From: Akkermansiaceae bacterium
GTDB lineage: Bacteria > Verrucomicrobiota > Verrucomicrobiia > Verrucomicrobiales > Akkermansiaceae
Assembly (NCBI GenBank): GCA_023301335.1
Contig: JALZVA010000124.1
Location: 1-15,026, forward strand
Direction: 5' to 3'
Length of the DNA stretch: 15,026 bases
This document shows, piece after piece, positions 7,147 through 14,229 of the stretch. The translations under genes were made by a program, and so were the position numbers. Every line of letters begins with the position of its first letter. Within the stretch, counting starts at the first letter, position 1. The notes under the pieces are model-generated. The model worked only from the letters and a program-made list of their open reading frames with translations. It had not been told where the DNA came from and made no database searches.

Positions 7147-8031
7147 TTAGCTCTGATCTCTATCGTTCTCGTCTTCCTGAATTTGGGAGAGCCTTTCTGT
7201 GGCAAGTCTCGCTTTTTTCTCCTTACTCTTCTTGGCGATGTAGTAGATCAAAATTCCAGAGGAGAAGAAGACAAAGAAGAGGATACCCACGATGGAAAGA
7301 GCGATGAAGAAGTTGTCCCCACCTCCATAGTTCTTATTGTCATCTGCAGGTTGAAAATCCGGGTCACTGAAGACAGTGAGAACACCATCACTAAGTTTCA
7401 CCTCGGAGAGCTTGTGAAAGACAGCCTTGAGATCTGGGTCGGTGCGGTATGAGCTAAATAATGCCTGAGGTAGAAATTGTTTAATCCGTGGCAGGACTTC
7501 TGCTTGAGTATCAGGAGAGATTGAAGTGATGATAGGGAAAATCGAACCTTGTGCGATTTCTGGTTGCATGACCATAGTGCCATTGATGTAGCGGTTATCA
7601 CTAGTGAAGCCTGATTTAACCGGGAAAGAGATATCCGCCTCAATCCCTTTTGGAGTAATTGCGGTGATATACATTTTCTCCTTGAATTCCACCATCTTGG
7701 GAAGCTTGGCGATACCAATATTCAGATCCTGAACAGTGATCGAAATAGAACAGTTCTCCTTATTTTTTACCGCGTCTGAGAAGACTTGAAGTTTAGCCTG
7801 TAAGCTTTCGAGATGGGCTGGCACGTAATCGGCAACCGTCACTGCCTTTTTCTCCACTTCTGAGATTTTCTTAGTTTCGCTTTTGTTGGCGAGATACGTG
7901 TAAGCAATGAAGCCGCCCAGGGAGACAAAGACGGTGAGAAGGATGGCAAAGATAAGACAGCCTGCAAGCGGGCTGGCTCGGCGTTCTTCGGCCGGCTGAA
8001 TCTCTAATTTGTGCTCCTCAGGTTCTGACAT
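7147..8031 (-). CDS. Uncharacterised membrane protein with two transmembrane helices
   Basis: I do not recognise a family for this 294-residue protein. It has a polar, acidic N-terminus (1-20), a first membrane helix at about 23-48 (GCLIFAILLTVFVSLGGFIA), a roughly 190-residue middle part, a second helix at about 241-266 (FFIALSIVGILFFVFFSS), and a charged C-terminal tail with KKSKEKKARL and many Glu/Asp. By the positive-inside rule (Arg17/18 before helix 1, Lys-rich stretch after helix 2) both ends are cytoplasmic and the middle part, which looks beta-rich, is in the periplasm. No catalytic motif is visible. It is flanked by an intrinsic terminator downstream and the convergent kinase-like gene. 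Initiation is at the ATG following a C/G-containing leader without Shine-Dalgarno. Confidence 0.72.
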   Translation of the reverse strand: MSEPEEHKLEIQPAEERRASPLAGCLIFAILLTVFVSLGGFIAYTYLANKSETKKISEVEKKAVTVADYVPAHLESLQAKLQVFSDAVKNKENCSISITVQDLNIGIAKLPKMVEFKEKMYITAITPKGIEADISFPVKSGFTSDNRYINGTMVMQPEIAQGSIFPIITSISPDTQAEVLPRIKQFLPQALFSSYRTDPDLKAVFHKLSEVKLSDGVLTVFSDPDFQPADDNKNYGGGDNFFIALSIVGILFFVFFSSGILIYYIAKKSKEKKARLATERLSQIQEDENDRDQS

Positions 8032-8144
8032 GGCGGGACTAGGCTTTAGAAATGAAGAATTTTCAAGTCAGATTTTATCTATCCGCGTCTGAGTTGGGGA
8101 TTAACGTGTAAGATTTGATCTGATATGAGTTTAAATGAGCGGTT

Positions 8145-8549
8145 TTATTCTGGCACGCCTGTGATCTCTCTAGCTCTTTTGAGCACTTCAAGGTCTTCGA
8201 AGGTGTCCGCACGTAACCAGTATCTACCATCTCTTTGGTGTTTGAGAATGGCTACACCTTTGGAGCCTTCTGCTTTGTCAAACATCTTGGCCTTTCCCAG
8301 AGTAGTTCTCCAAATGACCGCAATTTCTATATCCTTTTCAGTGTGGAGAAGTGGGATCTCAACAACGAGATCTGCGGTGGTCCAGTCACCTTGAGTCTTT
8401 TTGTTGATCAATTTACCGACGAACACCTTCTCAGCCTGGTCGATCCTTTCTGCAAGTGATTTAGGTTTAGCGTGAATGGCATGAAGTGGTGAAAGATGTA
8501 AAAAAAAGGTGCTGATAAGACTGAGTAGAATGAGTTGGAAAGATGACAT
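8145..8549 (-). CDS. Small exported protein of unknown function
   Basis: From the ATG at 8549 the product is 134 residues. Residues 1-27 form a typical signal peptide (MSSFQLILLSLISTFFLHLS, cleavage probably in IHA|KPK). The mature part, about 107 residues, starts SLAERIDQAEKVFVGKLINK and continues with TTADLVVEIPLL, IEIAVIW, KGVAILK and RYWLRADTFEDLEVLKRAREI, a beta-rich pattern reminiscent of netrin/TIMP-like OB-fold secreted domains but without their leading cysteine. That resemblance is tentative. The frame is open 126 bases further upstream (to 8675), but that extension is low-complexity and would bury the signal peptide, so I reject it. There are no cysteines in the mature part and no lipobox. 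Confidence 0.66.
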   Translation of the reverse strand: MSSFQLILLSLISTFFLHLSPLHAIHAKPKSLAERIDQAEKVFVGKLINKKTQGDWTTADLVVEIPLLHTEKDIEIAVIWRTTLGKAKMFDKAEGSKGVAILKHQRDGRYWLRADTFEDLEVLKRAREITGVPE

Positions 8550-8883
8550 GGGAATGGAAGTTGAGGTGCTGTAAAGATTACTGAAATGGTGACAAATCCT
8601 CTGTATGATATAGAAATAAACGGAGAAAACCAGTGATTTGTGATTTTTCAACCTCATTGAGGAAAATCTAAGCAATCACTAAGAGTCGATTTCATGCCCA
8701 AGGATAAATCGTGGTGATTCGTGGGGTTGAAAAGTAAGAGTCATTTCATTTTTCATCTTCTGAGGGCTAAGTGTAAGCTGCTTGTGAAAGATGAATCGAA
8801 ATTCTTGCAACGTCTTGATTTTGCTAAAAACTAAAGGTAAATTCAGATACGAATAAAAACTTTCACCTTAGGCAAAAATAATT
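8550..8883. other. Intergenic region with no gene seen
   Basis: About 330 bases, A/T-rich, upstream of the divergent exported-protein gene and the tuf operon. The minus-strand frame of the exported protein stays open to 8675 but lacks coding character. No tRNA, hairpin with T-tract or convincing small ORF was found. The promoter of the leftward gene should lie here. Confidence 0.5.
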
Positions 8884-8911
8884 TTGACAGAACGCCTCTC
8901 TCTGCTAGTTT
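8884..8911 (+). promoter_or_regulatory. Promoter of the tRNA-Thr/tuf operon
   Basis: A perfect -35 TTGACA (8884-8889) is followed after 16 bases by TAGTTT (8906-8911), preceded by TG at -2/-3 (TGCTAGTTT), an extended -10. Transcription would start near 8918, about 60 bases before the tRNA. The preceding 50 bases are A/T-rich (AAAAATAATTTT), as in UP elements of stable-RNA promoters. This is the best promoter match I found in the window. Confidence 0.62.
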
Positions 8912-8918
8912 CCGCACG

Positions 8919-8934
8919 CCTTTCCGCAGAAAGG
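8919..8934 (+). other. Leader stem-loop at the predicted 5' end of the tuf operon RNA
   Basis: CCTTTC (8919-8924) and GAAAGG (8929-8934) form a perfect 6-bp stem with a CGCA tetraloop, directly at the predicted transcription start. It also contains the second copy of the direct repeat TTTCCGCA (8909-8916 and 8921-8928). It may protect the 5' end of the RNA; no T-tract follows closely enough for a terminator. Confidence 0.45.
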
Positions 8935-8978
8935 AATGCCTTTTGGGATACTTTTTTGCGTTGGGGTCTGCTTCAGAT

Positions 8979-9053
<75 letters not shown>

Positions 9054-9122
9054 TCAGAAGCAACTAAATCAAATATAAACCAGCAACCAGCTTTTCATTA
9101 AGCACAAATAAAAACTAATACT

Positions 9123-10307
9123 ATGGCTAAAGAAGCATTCGAACGCAGCAAGCCGCACGTTAACGTCGGAACAATTGGACACGTTGACCACGGTAAAACT
9201 ACACTCACAGCAGCTATCACTAACACTCTTGCAGAAAAGGGTGGAGCAGTAGCTAAAGCATACGACGAAATCGACGGTGCACCAGAAGAACGTGAGCGTG
9301 GAATCACTATCTCAACAGCACACGTTGAGTACGAAACAGAATCACGTCACTACGCACACGTTGACTGTCCAGGTCACGCTGATTACGTGAAAAACATGAT
9401 CACAGGTGCAGCACAGATGGACGGAGCGATCCTCGTTTGTTCAGCAGCTGACGGTCCAATGCCTCAGACTCGTGAGCATATCCTTCTTGCTCGTCAGGTA
9501 GGTGTTCCTGCTATCGTAGTATTCCTCAACAAGGTTGACCAAGTTGACGACGAGGAACTCCTCGAACTTGTTGAAATGGAAATTCGTGAGCTTCTTAGCA
9601 TATACGAATTCCCTGGAGATGACATCCCAGTTATCCCAGGATCAGCTCTCAAAGCTCTCGAAGGAGACGCAACTCACAGAGAGAACATCTGTAAACTCAT
9701 GGACGCTGTTGACAGCTACATTCCTGAGCCAGAGCGCCCAGTCGATCAAGACTTCCTCATGCCTGTGGAAGACGTATTCTCAATCTCTGGTCGTGGTACT
9801 GTTTGTACTGGCCGTATCGAGCGTGGAATCGTGAAGAAGATGGAAGAAGTTGAAATCGTTGGTATCAAGGATACTACTGTTACAACGATCACTGACATCG
9901 AAATGTTCCGTAAGCTTCTCGACGAAGGTCGTGCAGGTGAGAACGTAGGTCTCCTCATCCGTGGACTTAAGAAGGAAGAAGTTGAGCGCGGACAGGTTAT
10001 CTGTAAGCCAGGTTCAGTTAAGCCTTACACAAAGTTCGCTGGAGAAATCTATGTGCTTTCTAAGGAAGAAGGCGGTCGTCACACACCATTCTTCTCTAAC
10101 TACCGTCCACAGTTCTACTTCAGAACGACTGACGTAACAGGTTCTATCAAGCTTCCTGACGGTGTTGAAATGGTTATGCCAGGAGACAACGTAACTATGG
10201 ATGTTGAGCTTATTCAGCCAATTGCTATGGAAGAGCGCATGCGCTTCGCTATCCGTGAGGGTGGTCGTACCGTAGGAGCTGGTCGTGTAGCCACACTCGT
10301 AGGGTAA
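9123..10307 (+). CDS. tuf: Translation elongation factor Tu
   Basis: EF-Tu is the GTPase that delivers aminoacyl-tRNA to the ribosome. The 394-residue protein is full length. The GTP-binding domain shows the P-loop GHVDHGKT (19-26), switch I RGITI (59-63), DCPGH (81-85, with the catalytic His85), NKVD (136-139) and SALKAL. Domains II and III follow, with GRGTVCTGRIERG and the C-terminal REGGRTVGAGRVATLVG. Codon choice is strongly biased (CGT, GGT, CTC/CTT, GAA), unlike the flanking genes, as expected of a very highly expressed gene. The leader (AAATAAAAACTAATACT before the ATG) is A-rich with no Shine-Dalgarno, notable for so abundant a protein. It lies between tRNA-Thr and tRNA-Trp in one operon. 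Confidence 0.99.
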   Translation: MAKEAFERSKPHVNVGTIGHVDHGKTTLTAAITNTLAEKGGAVAKAYDEIDGAPEERERGITISTAHVEYETESRHYAHVDCPGHADYVKNMITGAAQMDGAILVCSAADGPMPQTREHILLARQVGVPAIVVFLNKVDQVDDEELLELVEMEIRELLSIYEFPGDDIPVIPGSALKALEGDATHRENICKLMDAVDSYIPEPERPVDQDFLMPVEDVFSISGRGTVCTGRIERGIVKKMEEVEIVGIKDTTVTTITDIEMFRKLLDEGRAGENVGLLIRGLKKEEVERGQVICKPGSVKPYTKFAGEIYVLSKEEGGRHTPFFSNYRPQFYFRTTDVTGSIKLPDGVEMVMPGDNVTMDVELIQPIAMEERMRFAIREGGRTVGAGRVATLVG

Positions 10308-10317
10308 TTATCAACGC

Positions 10318-10344
10318 ACTAGACCTGAGTCTATCAAGTCTAGT
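10318..10344 (+). other. First stem-loop after tuf
   Basis: ACTAGAC (10318-10324) pairs perfectly with GTCTAGT (10338-10344) around a 13-base loop, starting 10 bases after the tuf stop codon. Only TT follows, so it is more likely a 3'-end stabiliser or processing site than a terminator. Confidence 0.45.
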
Positions 10345-10347
10345 TTA

Positions 10348-10384
10348 CTCAATGATTGGTTCGCCAATCACTGAGGCTGGTTTT
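10348..10384 (+). terminator. UUCG-capped hairpin with short U tract after tuf
   Basis: CTCAATGATTGG (10348-10359) pairs with CCAATCACTGAG (10364-10375), 12 positions with one A-C mismatch, capped by a TTCG tetraloop. GCTGG and then TTTT (10381-10384) follow. This resembles an intrinsic terminator, but the U tract is short and offset by 5 bases, so partial termination that lowers expression of secE-nusG-rplK relative to tuf is more likely than a full stop. Confidence 0.5.
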
Positions 10385-10387
10385 AAT

Positions 10388-10416
10388 GAGGGTGTCTTCT
10401 TTCAGAGGACACCCTC
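10388..10416 (+). other. Third stem-loop after tuf, with competing outer stem
   Basis: GAGGGTGTC (10388-10396) pairs perfectly with GACACCCTC (10408-10416). An outer pair GAGGCT (10373-10378) with AGCCTC (10421-10426) extends it but shares bases 10373-10375 with the UUCG hairpin, so the two structures are partly mutually exclusive. No T-tract follows (CAAAAGCC). Confidence 0.5.
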
Positions 10417-10449
10417 CATTAGCCTCAAAAGCCTCAACATATATGAGAT

Positions 10450-10525
10450 AGGGGTGTAGCTCAATTGGTAGAGTAGCGGTCTCCAAAACCGTTGGTTCAG
10501 AGTTCGAGTCTCTGCGCCCCTGCCA
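10450..10525 (+). tRNA. tRNA-Trp (anticodon CCA)
   Basis: A 76-base cloverleaf with acceptor stem AGGGGTG/CGCCCCT (one T-G pair), D arm AGCTCAATTGGTAGAGT, anticodon stem GCGGT/ACCGT around loop CTCCAAA giving anticodon CCA, and T arm CAGAGTTCGAGTCTCTG. The discriminator is G and CCA is encoded (10523-10525), as required for tryptophanyl-tRNA synthetase. It sits 26 bases before secE, the tuf / tRNA-Trp / secE order I recall from Chlamydiae and others. The flanks TGAGAT (10444-10449) and ATCTCA (10525-10530) can pair. Confidence 0.97.
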
Positions 10526-10551
10526 TCTCAAATTTCAATCTATTTAACAGC

Positions 10552-10785
10552 ATGTTTAATAAAGTTTCAACATTCATTGGCGAAGTCAAAGGCGAATTGC
10601 GTAAAGCAACTTGGCCATGGTCTTCTGATCCCAAGGATAAAGGAGTAAAGAAGTATAAAGAACTCATCGACTCAACAGTCGTTGTGTTAATTGCGATCGC
10701 TCTTCTTGCCGGGTATGTTGCCTTTTGGGACGTGCTTCTCAAAGAAGTCTCTGACTACGTATCTAGTCTAGTTAGCGGCTCATAA
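10552..10785 (+). CDS. secE: Preprotein translocase subunit SecE
   Basis: SecE clamps the SecY channel in the inner membrane. The product is 77 residues, the normal short single-helix bacterial form. It has an amphipathic N-terminal helix (VSTFIGEVKGELRKATWP, 5-22, with the conserved ELRKATWP), a hinge, and one transmembrane helix at about 41-60 (STVVVLIAIALLAGYVAFWD). The ATG at 10552 is chosen because the in-frame extension to 10492 would run into tRNA-Trp and lacks SecE character. The leader is A/T-rich without Shine-Dalgarno. It is followed by nusG after 33 bases, the canonical secE-nusG pair. Confidence 0.96.
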   Translation: MFNKVSTFIGEVKGELRKATWPWSSDPKDKGVKKYKELIDSTVVVLIAIALLAGYVAFWDVLLKEVSDYVSSLVSGS

Positions 10786-10818
10786 TTTTCATTTCCTTAA
10801 TCATTCAGTTTCTATAAG

Positions 10819-11391
10819 ATGCCTAAGATTCCAGAGCCCCAAAACCAATGGTACGTAGTGCATGTTCTTTCAGGAAAAGAACAGCAAGTACACAGAAGAC
10901 TTCTCCGTAATCTTGAAGCGGAGGAAATGGGCGATAAAGTATTCGAAGTACTGATGCCTACAGAACTGGTTTCAGAAGTGCGTGGAGGCAAGAAGTCTGA
11001 AAGGAAGAAGAAATTCTACCCAGGATATATCATCGTAAACATGAACCTCCTTAACCTAGATGGATCATTGGTCGATGAAACTTGGTACTTCATTAAGGAA
11101 ACAGACGGAGTTATCGGCTTCGCTGGCACCAAAGATAAGCCAATCCCAATGCGTCAGCGTGAGGTTGAAGCGATGCTCAACCAGATTAAAGAACGTGAGG
11201 AAGGCTCCCGTCCTGCTGTGCAGTTCGAGGTGGGCGACTCTATCAAAGTCGTTGATGGACCATTCCAATCACAAGACGGTATTGTCGAGGAAATCGACGT
11301 GGAGCGTGGAAAGATTCACGTGTCTGTATCAATCTTCGGACGTGAAACTCCGGTGGAACTAGAATTTTGGCAGGTAGAACGCGGTGAATAA
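10819..11391 (+). CDS. nusG: Transcription termination/antitermination factor NusG
   Basis: NusG binds RNA polymerase and links it to Rho or the leading ribosome. The 190-residue protein has the NGN domain (about 8-125): WYVVHVLSGKEQQVHRRL (11-28), KKKFYPGYIIVNM (63-75) and GVIGFAGTKDKPIPM (97-111). The C-terminal KOW domain (about 134-190) begins FEVGDSIKVVDGPFQSQDG (136-154) and ends in VSIFGRETPVELEFWQVE. No insert domain is present, so length and layout are standard. The ATG is preceded by AGTTTCTATAAG, with no Shine-Dalgarno. It lies between secE and rplK; the 99-base spacer to rplK holds only a weak stem (TCAGTC/GACTGA) and an A-rich rplK leader. Confidence 0.98.
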   Translation: MPKIPEPQNQWYVVHVLSGKEQQVHRRLLRNLEAEEMGDKVFEVLMPTELVSEVRGGKKSERKKKFYPGYIIVNMNLLNLDGSLVDETWYFIKETDGVIGFAGTKDKPIPMRQREVEAMLNQIKEREEGSRPAVQFEVGDSIKVVDGPFQSQDGIVEEIDVERGKIHVSVSIFGRETPVELEFWQVERGE

Positions 11392-11490
11392 TACCTGCAA
11401 GTGAGTGCCGCTTCTCAGTCCCTTCTCTCATGACTGATTCGCTCATTTATCCGCAAACAAAACATAACAAACTAAACTATATAAAATATC

Positions 11491-11961
11491 ATGGCCAAGG
11501 AAGTTAAGCAGATCCTTAAGTTACAGATCCAAGCGGGTCAGGCAAATCCATCACCACCAGTAGGTCCAGCACTTGGACAAGCAGGTGTAAACATCATGGC
11601 CTTCTGTAAGGAGTTCAATGCAGCTACACAAAAGCTTGCAGGAGACATTCTTCCAGTAGTGATCACTGTGTTTAAGGATTCCTCATTCACATTCATCACG
11701 AAGCAACCACCAGCATCTGTTCTTATTAAGAAAGCATGTGCAAGTCAGCTTCCTAAGAGCAAAGGCGGTAACCCTGCCGGTTCTGGAGAGCCTAACAAGG
11801 CTAAGGTGGCTAACCTCACTAAAGATCAGCTCATGGAAATCGTTGACGCGAAGATTGCTGATTTAAATACAGATGACCGCGAGCAAGCTGCAAAAATCAT
11901 TGCAGGTTCATGCCGTCAGATGGGTGTGACCATCGAAGGTTCATCTATCTACGAAGGTTAA
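11491..11961 (+). CDS. rplK: 50S ribosomal protein L11, slightly longer than usual
   Basis: L11 binds the GTPase-associated region of 23S rRNA and is needed for the RelA response and factor binding. The N-terminal domain carries KLQIQAGQANPSPPVGPALGQAGVNIMAFCKEFN (10-43) and TFITKQPPASVLIKKA (67-82); the C-terminal RNA-binding domain carries GSGEPNKAKVANLTKDQLMEI (97-117) and IIAGSCRQMGVTIEG (136-150). At 156 residues it exceeds the usual 140-145. The excess is an insertion of roughly ten residues in the hinge (CASQLPKSKGGNPAG, 83-97) and a short C-terminal SSIYEG. An intrinsic terminator follows instead of rplA. Confidence 0.98.
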   Translation: MAKEVKQILKLQIQAGQANPSPPVGPALGQAGVNIMAFCKEFNAATQKLAGDILPVVITVFKDSSFTFITKQPPASVLIKKACASQLPKSKGGNPAGSGEPNKAKVANLTKDQLMEIVDAKIADLNTDDREQAAKIIAGSCRQMGVTIEGSSIYEG

Positions 11962-11983
11962 TCCCTAGGATTTTAATTTTTCT

Positions 11984-12015
11984 AAAGAGTCTCCAGAAAT
12001 GGAGGCTCTTTTTTT
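11984..12015 (+). terminator. Strong intrinsic terminator after rplK
   Basis: AAAGAGTCTCC (11984-11994) pairs with GGAGGCTCTTT (12001-12011), an 11-bp stem with one T-G pair and a 6-base loop. A run of seven T (12009-12015) overlaps and extends past the stem base. This is a textbook Rho-independent terminator and marks the end of the tuf-secE-nusG-rplK unit. Confidence 0.93.
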
Positions 12016-12114
12016 GTGCATGGGGAGATCGTTACCCTTTTGAAAGTAGCGAATAGACTCTAAATAAAGATCTACGCCCTTGAATACGAGCAGAAGCTCT
12101 GTTACCTCCTGTGC

Positions 12115-13440
12115 ATGTTTACAAGTCTTCTTCAAAGTGGCACGGAGTCATTTTTTTCAAGTATTAATGGCTCTGGTGAATCCCTGCATCATTTACTGAA
12201 TATGCTTCTCTGGGGGGAGTCGGAGGTGGAGGGTTATAAGCTTTTACTTACAGACTTGCTCATTTTCCTAGCGGTTGTGATCGTAGCTTTCGTCGTTTAT
12301 TTCTTTGTGAAGAGAATTGTGCTGAACTTAGTGCGTAAGCTTGCAGGGCATACAAAGACAAAGTGGGATGATGAGTTTCTCAAAGGGCGTTTACTCGTCT
12401 GGGTGTCATTGATTGTACCGGTCCTTATTATTTGGAAAGTAGGCGGACATGCCTTTTCGGAAGAGCAGTATAAGAAAGCCTTAGAAGTGTTCGGAGAGGT
12501 GTCGATCATTGTGTTGATTTTCGGAGCTATTAATAGCGTGCTTAATGCTGGAGAAAGAATCTATCGACGCTATGAGGTCTCGAAGAAATTCCCTGTAAAA
12601 GGTTTCATTCAGGTGGTGAAGATCGTGCTCACTGTGTGTGCTGTGATCTTTACGATTTCCTCTCTGATTGGCAAATCGCCCCTGAGCTTATTCGCAGGCC
12701 TTGGAGCGATGTCAGCAGTGCTGATGTTTATCTTTAAAGACTCTATTCTTGGATTGGTTGCGGGGATACAGCTTTCTGCTAACCAGATGGTGGCAAGGGG
12801 CGACTGGATTGAGGTGCCCAAATTCGGTGCTGATGGAGAGGTGCTGGAGGTAGCCCTAACGACAGTCAAGGTAAGGAACTGGGATATGACCATCACCACC
12901 TTACCTACCTATGCCTTGATTAGCGATAGTTTTAAGAACTGGCGGGGGATGTCCCAAAGTGGGGTGAGACGAATCAAGAGAGCGGTTAAACTCGACCTCC
13001 AGAGCGTGAAATTTGTCGATGAAAAGCTATTGAAACGTCTAGAGTCATTTAAGCTCTTGGATGATTATTTAGGACATAAGAAAAAGGAGTTGGAAGAGTG
13101 GAATACATCAGAAGGAGTCGAGGCCTCAGATGTCAGAAATGCTAGAGTGCTTACTAATGTGGGTACTTTTAGAGCCTACGTACTCGCGTATTTGAAGAAT
13201 CATAAGATGATTTCGCAGTCGCACACCATCCTTGTAAGGCAGTTGCAGCCGAATGAATATGGCTTACCTATTGAGGTTTATGTCTTCTGCACGGATAATA
13301 GATGGGTGGAATTTGAAGCCGTCCAGAGTGACATTTTTGACCACTTTTTAGCCGTGGTAGAGGAATTTGAGCTTCGTGTGTACCAACGCACAAGCGGGAA
13401 TGACTTTGCTCAACATGACAAAGACCTTGACCATAACTAG
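12115..13440 (+). CDS. ybdG: YbdG-type mechanosensitive ion channel (MscS superfamily)
   Basis: This 441-residue inner-membrane protein is closely similar to E. coli YbdG, a channel that opens on membrane tension during hypo-osmotic shock. Predicted membrane helices lie near 43-65, 93-108, 128-146, 166-186 and 190-220. The last is the pore helix, LFAGLGAMSAVLMFIFKDSI (192-211). The MscS beta domain follows with GDWIEVPKFGADGEVLEV (229-246) and the YbdG-specific VRNWDMTITTLPTYALISDS (253-272) and FKNWRGMSQSG (273-283). The cytoplasmic part ends with GTFRAYV, VRQLQPNEYGLPIEVYVF and DIFDHFLAVVEEF, also YbdG features. The start ATG has no Shine-Dalgarno. It begins a new transcription unit after the rplK terminator; purC starts 22 bases after its stop. 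Confidence 0.94.
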   Translation: MFTSLLQSGTESFFSSINGSGESLHHLLNMLLWGESEVEGYKLLLTDLLIFLAVVIVAFVVYFFVKRIVLNLVRKLAGHTKTKWDDEFLKGRLLVWVSLIVPVLIIWKVGGHAFSEEQYKKALEVFGEVSIIVLIFGAINSVLNAGERIYRRYEVSKKFPVKGFIQVVKIVLTVCAVIFTISSLIGKSPLSLFAGLGAMSAVLMFIFKDSILGLVAGIQLSANQMVARGDWIEVPKFGADGEVLEVALTTVKVRNWDMTITTLPTYALISDSFKNWRGMSQSGVRRIKRAVKLDLQSVKFVDEKLLKRLESFKLLDDYLGHKKKELEEWNTSEGVEASDVRNARVLTNVGTFRAYVLAYLKNHKMISQSHTILVRQLQPNEYGLPIEVYVFCTDNRWVEFEAVQSDIFDHFLAVVEEFELRVYQRTSGNDFAQHDKDLDHN

Positions 13441-13462
13441 TTCGATTTATACACAAGAACCA

Positions 13463-14176
13463 ATGAAACCACTTTACGAAGGGAAAGCAAAACGCCTTTA
13501 CACCACAGACGATGCAAATGTGCTCCGAATGGAGTATAAGGACGATGCCACAGCATTTAATGCAGAGAAAAAAGCGCAGTTTGAAAATAAGGGGAAGTTG
13601 AATAAAGCGATCACTTTAGCGATCTATAAAATGCTTGAAGCTAAAGGAGTGGAAACACACCTCGTGGAAGATCTTGATGAGGTTAATATCATGGTGAAGA
13701 CTGTGGATATTCTACTTGTTGAAGTGATTGTTAGGAATGTGGCAGCAGGTTCATTTAGTAAACGCGTAGGCGTGAAAGAAGGAACTCCTTTTAAAACTCC
13801 TATCGTTGAGTTTTCTTATAAGAGTGATGAACTCGGTGATCCTTTGATCAATGCTGATTATGCACGTGAGATGAGCTTAGCAACTGAGGAAGAATCTGCA
13901 GAGCTTAAAGAAAAGGCCCTCGTGGTGAATGAGGTGTTAATCGCCTTTTTCAAGCAATGTGGGATGAAGCTTGTGGATTTTAAAATTGAATTCGGAAGAA
14001 CCAAAGATGGTTCTAACAAGATTGTATTAGCCGATGAAATCTCACCTGATACTTGTCGTTTATGGGATCTGGAAACAGGGGAGAAAATGGACAAAGATAG
14101 ATTTCGTCAGGATCTTGGAGATGTGATGGAAAATTACGCTGAGGTGCTTAAGCGCATCGAAGCACAGCTAAGCTAA
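13463..14176 (+). CDS. purC: Phosphoribosylaminoimidazole-succinocarboxamide synthase (SAICAR synthetase)
   Basis: PurC couples CAIR and aspartate with ATP hydrolysis in de novo purine synthesis. The 237-residue protein matches bacterial PurC length: MKPLYEGKAKRLY (1-13) with the phosphate-binding start, the family signature EVIVRNVAAGS (87-97), and LADEISPDTCRLWD (189-202). I chose the ATG at 13463, which gives the canonical N-terminus. The frame is open further upstream (from 13367), but that overlaps the end of the channel gene by 74 bases and is not PurC-like. The 22-base gap suggests cotranscription with the channel gene, although the two have no functional link. The upstream ACACAAGAACCA holds no Shine-Dalgarno. 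No other pur gene is nearby. Confidence 0.97.
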   Translation: MKPLYEGKAKRLYTTDDANVLRMEYKDDATAFNAEKKAQFENKGKLNKAITLAIYKMLEAKGVETHLVEDLDEVNIMVKTVDILLVEVIVRNVAAGSFSKRVGVKEGTPFKTPIVEFSYKSDELGDPLINADYAREMSLATEEESAELKEKALVVNEVLIAFFKQCGMKLVDFKIEFGRTKDGSNKIVLADEISPDTCRLWDLETGEKMDKDRFRQDLGDVMENYAEVLKRIEAQLS

Positions 14177-14229
14177 TTTTTTTAGTTCAGAGGCTTGCGG
14201 GCTGACCATGTTTGGCTTACTTATATTAC

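Noticed and set aside
8550..8675. N-terminal extension of the small exported protein
   Set aside because: It would place 42 low-complexity residues before a good signal peptide.
10492..10551. In-frame upstream extension of secE starting inside tRNA-Trp
   Set aside because: It overlaps the tRNA 3' half, adds 20 residues without SecE character, and the ATG at 10552 gives the standard N-terminus.
12040..12066. TTGAAA and TAAATA as a promoter for the channel gene
   Set aside because: Spacing of 15 and a poor -10; a promoter is expected after the terminator, but this match is not convincing.
13367..13462. In-frame upstream extension of purC overlapping the channel gene
   Set aside because: The canonical PurC N-terminus MKPLYEGKAKRLY begins at 13463; the extension is unlike PurC.
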